DNA of 10,969 bases from Ruminococcus sp. UBA946 (lineage in GTDB: Bacteria; Bacillota; Clostridia; Oscillospirales; Ruminococcaceae). How positions within the stretch are numbered: the stretch's first letter is position 1; the number at the start of each line of letters is the position of its first letter. Below, one piece after another: positions 6,349 to 10,969 of the stretch. The position numbers and the translations under genes were made by a program. The stretch spans positions 1 through 10,969 of the forward strand of contig DBCY01000191.1 of NCBI GenBank assembly GCA_002293295.1, read 5' to 3'. A model generated the notes under the pieces. The model worked only from the letters and a program-made list of their open reading frames with translations, searched no databases and was not told the DNA's origin.

Positions 6349-8109
6349 TCACATTTTTTCGGGGCAGTCAATTTTCAGAATGCCAAGAGTGTTTTTCAGA
6401 GTAGTTTTAACCGCCAGGCACAGAGCAAGCCGTGCCGTTATAATATTGTCTTCCGAACCTTTTATACGGCATTTGTCATAGAATTTATGGAACAGAGAAG
6501 CAAGCTCAGTGCTGTACCGGGTAATCCTTGAGGGGTCGTAATCCTTTGCGGCGGAATCGATAGTATTGGGAAGCGCCGCCAGGAAGCGGATTAACTCCCT
6601 TTCCTCGGGAGTATCAAGAACGCCGGTTACTGAAGGCGGAATTTCCGAAGCCTTAATCCCCTCTCCTTCGAAATTACGGAGGACGGAACAAATCCGCGCA
6701 TGGGCATACTGAACGTAATAAACGGGATTTATTGAAGATTTTTCAATAGCAAGGTCAAGGTCGAATTCAAAATGAGAATTTGCTTCCCTAAGGTTGAAAA
6801 AGAACCGTGCGGCATCAGCCGGGATTTCATCAAGCAGAGTTTCAAGCGTAACCGCTTTCCCCGAACGCTTTGAAAGCTTGTAGGCTTCGCCGTTCTTTAC
6901 GAGCAGAACCATCTGCATTATTATAACCTCAAGCCTTTCGGGAGCAATTCCCAAAGCCTGCAAAGCAGCTTTCATACGCGGAACATAGCCGTGGTGGTCG
7001 GCTCCCAGAATATCCACGGCGGCGTCAAATCCCCTTTTTACAAGTTTATTATAGTGATATGCTATATCGGGGACAAAATAAGTAGGAACTCCGTTCGCCC
7101 TGACAAGAACACGGTCCTTTTCATCGCCGAACCCGGATGATTTAAACCATAGCGCGCCTTCGCTTTCATAAGTATGCCCGCTTTTCTTAAGAAGCTCAAT
7201 AATTTCATCTACGGCTCCGCTTTCATGCAGAACGCTTTCCTTAAACCAGTTGTCATATTCAATACGGTACGTAAGCAGGTCATTTTCAAGCTTTTTGATA
7301 TTCAAAGGCATGGCATAATTACAAAGGGCTTCACGCCTTTCGTTTTCATCAGCATTGATATACCTGCTGCCGTATAAGTCATAAAAATTCTTCGCGTGAA
7401 GAATAATATCGGCGCCGAGGTAAACGTCCTCAGGCATAGGGAACAGTTCTGTATTATCATATACAGCCTGTGCAAAATCATTATTATCCGTATAATTTTC
7501 GGCAAGCTTTAAACCTTCATCGGAGTAAATCTGTTTGTAACGCAAATCAAGCGACTTGCCGAATTTTAATACCTGATTCCCGGCGTCGTTCACATAAAAT
7601 TCACGGGAAACATCATACCCTGCCCATTCAAGAACGGAGGAAAGGCAGTCGCCGATTGCTCCTCCCCTTGCGTTTCCGATATGCATAGGTCCCGTAGGGT
7701 TAGCCGAAACGAATTCGACCAGTATTTTTTTGCCTCCGCCGGTATCGGTTCTTCCATAATCGTTTCCGCTTTTTATAACGGATTTTACAACGTCCGAGAA
7801 CCATGAAGCCGCCAGAAAAAAATTCATGAACCCCGGACCCGCTATTTCGCAGCGTTCGAATGAACTGCCGTCCATTATGAGATAATCCTTTATCAGTCCG
7901 GCAATTTTAACGGGAGCGGATTTCAGCGCCTTTGCCGATGCAAGCGCAATATTTGATGCAAAGTCGCCGTGCGCCTGAGCGGCTGGGATTTCAATACTGA
8001 ATGCGGGGAGGGGGCAGGCTTCGGCTTTGCCTTCGGCTACCATACGTCCCAGGGCGTCCATAAGCAGCTGACGCAGTTCGTCAGTTGCGGATTTTACCGG
8101 ATTAATCAT
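6349..8109 (-). CDS. argS: Arginyl-tRNA synthetase
   Basis: A cytosolic class I synthetase that attaches arginine to tRNA-Arg. The 586-residue product has normal family length and order. An N-terminal Add1-type domain (about 1-115) contains AHGDFASNIA. The catalytic core begins VEFVSANPTGPMHIGNARGG, with HIGN at 143-146. ILGADHHGY (368-375) follows, then a KMSKS-like loop KLSKRSGKAVTL (411-422). A C-terminal DALR anticodon-binding domain includes NPVYYVQYAHARICSV and ends KIDCPEKM. No truncation is seen. The ATG at 8109 has AAAAGGAA about 8 bases upstream. It starts 14 bases after the DUF1934 gene, so the two are probably co-transcribed. No obvious terminator lies before the small RNA promoter; the small RNA terminator may serve both. 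Confidence 0.96.
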   Translation of the reverse strand: MINPVKSATDELRQLLMDALGRMVAEGKAEACPLPAFSIEIPAAQAHGDFASNIALASAKALKSAPVKIAGLIKDYLIMDGSSFERCEIAGPGFMNFFLAASWFSDVVKSVIKSGNDYGRTDTGGGKKILVEFVSANPTGPMHIGNARGGAIGDCLSSVLEWAGYDVSREFYVNDAGNQVLKFGKSLDLRYKQIYSDEGLKLAENYTDNNDFAQAVYDNTELFPMPEDVYLGADIILHAKNFYDLYGSRYINADENERREALCNYAMPLNIKKLENDLLTYRIEYDNWFKESVLHESGAVDEIIELLKKSGHTYESEGALWFKSSGFGDEKDRVLVRANGVPTYFVPDIAYHYNKLVKRGFDAAVDILGADHHGYVPRMKAALQALGIAPERLEVIIMQMVLLVKNGEAYKLSKRSGKAVTLETLLDEIPADAARFFFNLREANSHFEFDLDLAIEKSSINPVYYVQYAHARICSVLRNFEGEGIKASEIPPSVTGVLDTPEERELIRFLAALPNTIDSAAKDYDPSRITRYSTELASLFHKFYDKCRIKGSEDNIITARLALCLAVKTTLKNTLGILKIDCPEKM

Positions 8110-8123
8110 TTAAACATTCCTTT

Positions 8124-8543
8124 TTATTTAATATTCATAAAAATTTCATTATCGGAAACATAACTGGAATTAATATCTATGGTATATTTCATATAAATGT
8201 CGCCGCCGTTGTCATTAAGCCTGTTATCGATTTTATGGGTGAAAATACCCATCATAAAGCTTCCGAACGGTGTACCGTAGTGGCAGTAATGCTTTTTTTC
8301 CTTTTCAATAATAAGGTCGGATGAGGAATTGCCCGAACGGTTAAGCGTGCATAACCTGTCGCCGTAACAGCTCAGTACGGTTTTTGAACCGTCAAAACCC
8401 GTAGCCATTGATTCGTCATAAGTAATTATATAATCTCCGCCGGGCGTTTTTTCATATAACCCGGGAGTAATAAGCTCGGTTTCCGAGCTTTCAGCGTCAA
8501 TCCACTGAATACTTTTAAGGGTAATAAGCACTTCTTTATTCAA
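8124..8543 (-). CDS. DUF1934 family protein (YwiB-like)
   Basis: A 139-residue protein resembling the DUF1934 family, small calycin-like beta-barrel proteins of unknown biochemical role that often precede argS in Firmicutes (for example ywiB-argS in Bacillus). Features seen: an N-terminal beta strand VLITLKSIQW, the acidic ETELITPGLYEKTPGGDYIITYDES segment, HYGTPFGSFMMGIFTHKI, and alternating strands through YMKYTIDINSSYVSDNEIFMNIK. There is no signal peptide or membrane segment. The start is TTG at 8543, chosen because AAAGGA lies 8 bases upstream and the nearest upstream ATG is in another frame and stops after six codons. It sits 38 bases after murI and 14 before argS. The family call rests on remembered motifs and gene order; the context agrees well. 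Confidence 0.8.
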   Translation of the reverse strand: MNKEVLITLKSIQWIDAESSETELITPGLYEKTPGGDYIITYDESMATGFDGSKTVLSCYGDRLCTLNRSGNSSSDLIIEKEKKHYCHYGTPFGSFMMGIFTHKIDNRLNDNGGDIYMKYTIDINSSYVSDNEIFMNIK

Positions 8544-8581
8544 AATCTGTTTCCTTTCATTATGCGGAATCCTCTTTCAGA

Positions 8582-9406
8582 TTATTCAGCCGCCAGTTTT
8601 TCAATGTCAATTTCAAAGGTATCCCCTTTAATATTTTTTCCGAGATAAACGCCTGCGTTTTCATTGAACATCTGAATACTGTCCGAAACATAGAATGTGT
8701 CGGCGCCGGGTTTTGTCCGTTCGGTCAGCATTTCGTTCCGGGTGAGATATGAAAACACAAATTTTGCAGCTTCGGCTCCCGAAGAAACAAGCCTTACGTT
8801 TTCACCCATATAACCGGCAATAATATCATACAGGACAGGATAATGCGTACATCCGAGGATAAGCGTGTCCACTCCCTCTTTCTTTATTGGTTTAAGGTAA
8901 TGCTCAACCGCAAGCCTGGCAATCTGATTATCTTTATCGGTAAAACCGTTTTCAACGATGGGGACTAAAAGAGGACATGAATTCCCGATTACGGAGATTT
9001 CGGGACGGATATTACGTATTGCCTTTCCGTATGCGCCCGTTTTAATCGTAGCCGGGGTAGCAATTACGCCTATTTTGCCGTTCCTGGTTATACTGCATGC
9101 AGTCTGAGCCGCCGGAAGGAGAACCCCGGTAAACGGAATATCCCCCGTTATGTTTTTATCCGTGCCGACCACAGAGGAAACCGTAGCACAGGCTGCGACA
9201 ATCATTTTTACGTCGTGCTGCCGGAAAAAGGCAATATCCTGACCGGCATATTTTTTTATGGTTTCCCTGCTTCTCGTACCGTAAGGAACGCGTGCGGTGT
9301 CGCCGAAATATATAATATTCTCATTAGGCATTAACGAATTAAGCTCCTTTACACAGGTAAGCCCGCCCAAGCCAGAATCGAAAACGCCTATCGAAGCATT
9401 GTTCAT
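8582..9406 (-). CDS. murI: Glutamate racemase
   Basis: Interconverts L- and D-glutamate and supplies D-Glu for the peptidoglycan stem peptide, in the cytosol. The 274-residue product has the family pattern: FDSGLGGLTCVKEL with Asp10, YFGDTARVPYGTRS (33-46), the first catalytic cysteine Cys73 in VAACATVSS, and the second, Cys186, with His188 in LGCTHYPVL. Length is normal. One variation is Ala74 where most members have Asn (CNT); clostridial enzymes vary here. The ATG at 9406 has a strong GGAGGTG 6 bases upstream. It follows ddl, another peptidoglycan precursor gene, across a 154-base gap with a terminator-like hairpin, and probably heads the murI-DUF1934-argS operon. Confidence 0.95.
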   Translation of the reverse strand: MNNASIGVFDSGLGGLTCVKELNSLMPNENIIYFGDTARVPYGTRSRETIKKYAGQDIAFFRQHDVKMIVAACATVSSVVGTDKNITGDIPFTGVLLPAAQTACSITRNGKIGVIATPATIKTGAYGKAIRNIRPEISVIGNSCPLLVPIVENGFTDKDNQIARLAVEHYLKPIKKEGVDTLILGCTHYPVLYDIIAGYMGENVRLVSSGAEAAKFVFSYLTRNEMLTERTKPGADTFYVSDSIQMFNENAGVYLGKNIKGDTFEIDIEKLAAE

Positions 9407-9455
9407 AATACACCTCCGTATAGAGTTTTTAATATATGCAGTACATCATAACAAC

Positions 9456-9469
9456 GTTTAAAGTTAAAC
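9456..9469. promoter_or_regulatory. Short palindrome upstream of murI
   Basis: GTTTAA (9456-9461), two bases, then TTAAAC (9464-9469) form a perfect inverted repeat about 50 bases before the murI start. It may be an operator or part of a promoter, but no convincing -35/-10 pair was found around it. Confidence 0.2.
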
Positions 9470-9485
9470 TATAATAATAAAAATC

Positions 9486-9504
9486 ATACCGCCGCAGGCG
9501 GTAT
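9486..9504 (-). terminator. Probable ddl terminator
   Basis: A perfect 8 bp stem (ATACCGCC and GGCGGTAT) with a 3-base loop, followed on the minus strand by GATTTTTATTATTAT. It lies about 57 bases after the ddl stop and before murI. Its perfect arms and 3-base loop are in the same style as the hairpins at 2247-2658. Confidence 0.6.
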
Positions 9505-9510
9505 ACCTAC

Positions 9511-9531
9511 ATTGTTAATTGTTAATTGTTA
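9511..9531. repeat. Three tandem copies of the heptamer ATTGTTA
   Basis: Three exact head-to-tail copies of a 7-base unit, followed by a partial fourth (ATT), in the ddl-murI intergenic region next to the terminator hairpin. No function can be read from it. Confidence 0.8.
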
Positions 9532-9560
9532 ATTTTTTAATTGGTAGTAGCATATGCAGT

Positions 9561-10622
9561 TTACTGGTTTTCCATGCATAACGAGATAAGGCGGTCAAGA
9601 AGCTCAGGCTGCGTTATGCCCATATGTTCCATCAGCTTCGGATACATACTGATCGGGGTAAAACCGGGAAGGGTGTTTATTTCGTTCAGAATAACCGTTC
9701 CGTCCTCTTTCAGGAAGAAATCAATCCTTGCAAGACCCCTGCATCCCATTATCTTGAATGCCTCGACAGCTGTGTCCCTGATAACGATGGAAGTCGCGCT
9801 GTCAATACCGGCAGGGATACTCCGCCCCGATTCCCCTGAAATATATTTGGCGTCATAATCATAAAATTCATTGCAGGATAAAATCTCGCCGACATCGGAA
9901 GAAAACGGGTTGTCATAGCCGAAAACGGCGCATTCAAGCTCCCTGCCCTTTATGTATTCCTCAACTAAAACCTTTTTATCATGAGTAAACGCAAGCTTAA
10001 CGGCATTTTTTAATTCTTCCGCGGACGTAGCCTTATTAACTCCTACGGAAGAGCCGCTGTTCGCCGGTTTGACAAAAACAGGGAAGCCAAGCTCCGAAAT
10101 TATATCCTCACAGACGCTGTCAAGACTGTTAAGGTCGGAATAGCTTACCGAACGCCACCTTGCCATATTAATGCCGCTGCTTTCAAGTATGGTGTGAGTT
10201 ACGGTTTTGTCCATGCAGGAAGCCGAAGCGAGGCAGCCGCTTCCGACATAGGGAATCCCCGACATTTCAAGAAGCCCCTGGAGTCTTCCGTCCTCTCCGT
10301 TCCTGCCGTGCAGAGCCGGGAAAATCACATCTATTTTTGTGATAGAGCATTCGCCGCTGGCAATTTTTACAATTCCCTTATACATAGGGTCAGGCAGAAT
10401 AACTGCGGGAGCGCAGTCGGGATGGGAATCCCACTTTCCTGAGGTAATAAGGCTTATATCCCCGGGGTAATAAAGCCATCTGCCTTTTTTTGTTATTCCG
10501 ATAGGGATAATGTCATATTTCTCGGCAGGGATTGATGATATAATATTTTCGGCTGATATAAGCGAAATATCATGCTCATTTGAGACACCGCCGAATAAAA
10601 CGGCAACTTTTATTCTTGACAT
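9561..10622 (-). CDS. ddl: D-alanine--D-alanine ligase
   Basis: An ATP-grasp enzyme joining two D-alanines for the peptidoglycan stem peptide, in the cytosol. The 353-residue product shows N-terminal VAVLFGGVSNEHDIS (6-20), PALHGRNGEDGRLQGLLEMSGIPYVGSG in which the DGRLQG stretch is a family marker, ATP-binding KPANSGSSVGV (185-195), the omega loop EFYDYDAKY (252-260), and C-terminal NEINTLPGFT (313-322). The omega-loop tyrosine and the KY ending fit a D-Ala-D-Ala enzyme rather than a VanA-type D-lactate ligase. Start choice: ATG at 10622 has GGAG 6 bases and GGAGGA 12 bases upstream. The alternative ATG at 10634, 4 codons longer, almost touches GGAGGA. It has its own promoter and a long leader. 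Confidence 0.95.
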   Translation of the reverse strand: MSRIKVAVLFGGVSNEHDISLISAENIISSIPAEKYDIIPIGITKKGRWLYYPGDISLITSGKWDSHPDCAPAVILPDPMYKGIVKIASGECSITKIDVIFPALHGRNGEDGRLQGLLEMSGIPYVGSGCLASASCMDKTVTHTILESSGINMARWRSVSYSDLNSLDSVCEDIISELGFPVFVKPANSGSSVGVNKATSAEELKNAVKLAFTHDKKVLVEEYIKGRELECAVFGYDNPFSSDVGEILSCNEFYDYDAKYISGESGRSIPAGIDSATSIVIRDTAVEAFKIMGCRGLARIDFFLKEDGTVILNEINTLPGFTPISMYPKLMEHMGITQPELLDRLISLCMENQ

Positions 10623-10864
10623 AATAAACTCCATTCCTCCGCCATAACCGGCGGTACAACAGTATGGGAACTTGGCAAGGCTTGTACGGTAAAAGACGGC
10701 GGCATAAAAGCCTGAAAGCTTTTGTCACCGAAAAGGTAAGGAGAAAACGCTTAACAAACTTTATCAGCCGTAATTAATTTAAGGATTGTGCCTGACAGTA
10801 ATAGGAAATATAATTAAGCCAGTATAAATAATTATACTATGAAACAATATAAAATATCACATTA
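10623..10864 (-). promoter_or_regulatory. Long ddl leader with an RBS-overlapping hairpin
   Basis: About 235 bases are predicted between the promoter and the ddl start. It matches no riboswitch class I recognise. Structure seen on the minus strand: CCGCC (10650-10654) can pair with GGCGG (10639-10643), covering the first two bases of the GGAGGA ribosome binding site. GTACAA and TTGTAC enclose a smaller hairpin upstream (about 10653-10686). AAAAGC and GCTTTT form a 6 bp hairpin near 10706-10723. These could tune translation or simply be chance in a long leader. Confidence 0.35.
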
Positions 10865-10893
10865 ATTATAGCATATTTACCAAATTCCTGCAA
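10865..10893 (-). promoter_or_regulatory. Promoter of ddl
   Basis: On the minus strand, -35 TTGCAG (10888-10893), a 17-base spacer and -10 TATAAT (10865-10870). It is the best promoter match in the AT-rich stretch before ddl. A second TATAAT at 10831-10836 has no good -35 box. Confidence 0.7.
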
Positions 10894-10969
10894 CAGTTTT
10901 TTACAATAAAAAATACCGGGCTTTGCATAATAATTATTATACTAGCACCTCGTAACATCTAAAAATTGC
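10894..10969. other. AT-rich non-coding edge upstream of ddl promoter
   Basis: No reading frame or RNA gene was recognised. It contains an AT palindrome around 10930-10945 (ATAATAATTATTAT). A possible TATAAT on the minus strand there has only a weak -35 partner. Confidence 0.4.

Noticed and set aside
9541..9858. 105-residue plus-strand frame opposite ddl
   Set aside because: Antisense shadow of ddl with no ribosome binding site or recognisable domain.
1..10969. Eight-base terminal inverted repeat of the window (GCAATTTT at the start, AAAATTGC at the end)
   Set aside because: Short, AT-rich and set by arbitrary window edges; the match stops after eight bases and the genes inside are ordinary chromosomal genes.

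Overview
Every gene in this window lies on the minus strand, so transcription runs from high to low coordinates. The set is core cell wall, translation and purine metabolism: ddl, murI, a DUF1934 gene, argS, ileS and guaA. An isoleucine T-box leader on ileS, the DUF1934-argS pair, strong purine-rich ribosome binding sites and consensus sigma-A type promoters point to a low-to-moderate GC Firmicute, most likely a Clostridia member of the Oscillospiraceae/Ruminococcaceae kind. This is inference; no rRNA or species marker is present.

In transcription order: (1) 10969-9561, a promoter, a leader of about 235 nt and ddl (D-Ala-D-Ala ligase), ended by a trinucleotide-loop hairpin at 9486-9504. (2) 9406-6349, murI (glutamate racemase), a DUF1934 protein starting at TTG, and argS, closely spaced and probably one operon. 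ddl and murI both supply peptidoglycan precursors. (3) 6307-6182, a self-contained small transcription unit with a perfect-consensus promoter and an intrinsic terminator about 90 nt apart and no reading frame: a candidate small RNA. (4) 6133-2712, a second consensus promoter, an isoleucine T-box with AUC specifier and terminator, then ileS of the long eukaryote-like type. (5) 2658-2247, between ileS and guaA, about 410 bases almost entirely made of abutting and nested perfect inverted repeats. (6) 2193-883, an unusual guaA whose synthetase and dimerization domains are intact but whose glutamine amidotransferase domain has lost its catalytic residues and about 75 residues. (7) 823-1, an AT-rich accessory end with an unrecognised 157-residue helical protein and the first 23 codons of a WYL-type regulator with its promoter and a possible operator, then non-coding AT-rich DNA.

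The three most interesting items are the decayed amidotransferase domain of GuaA, the tree-like hairpin array between ileS and guaA, and the small RNA unit between argS and ileS. No mobile element, CRISPR array, tRNA or rRNA was seen.
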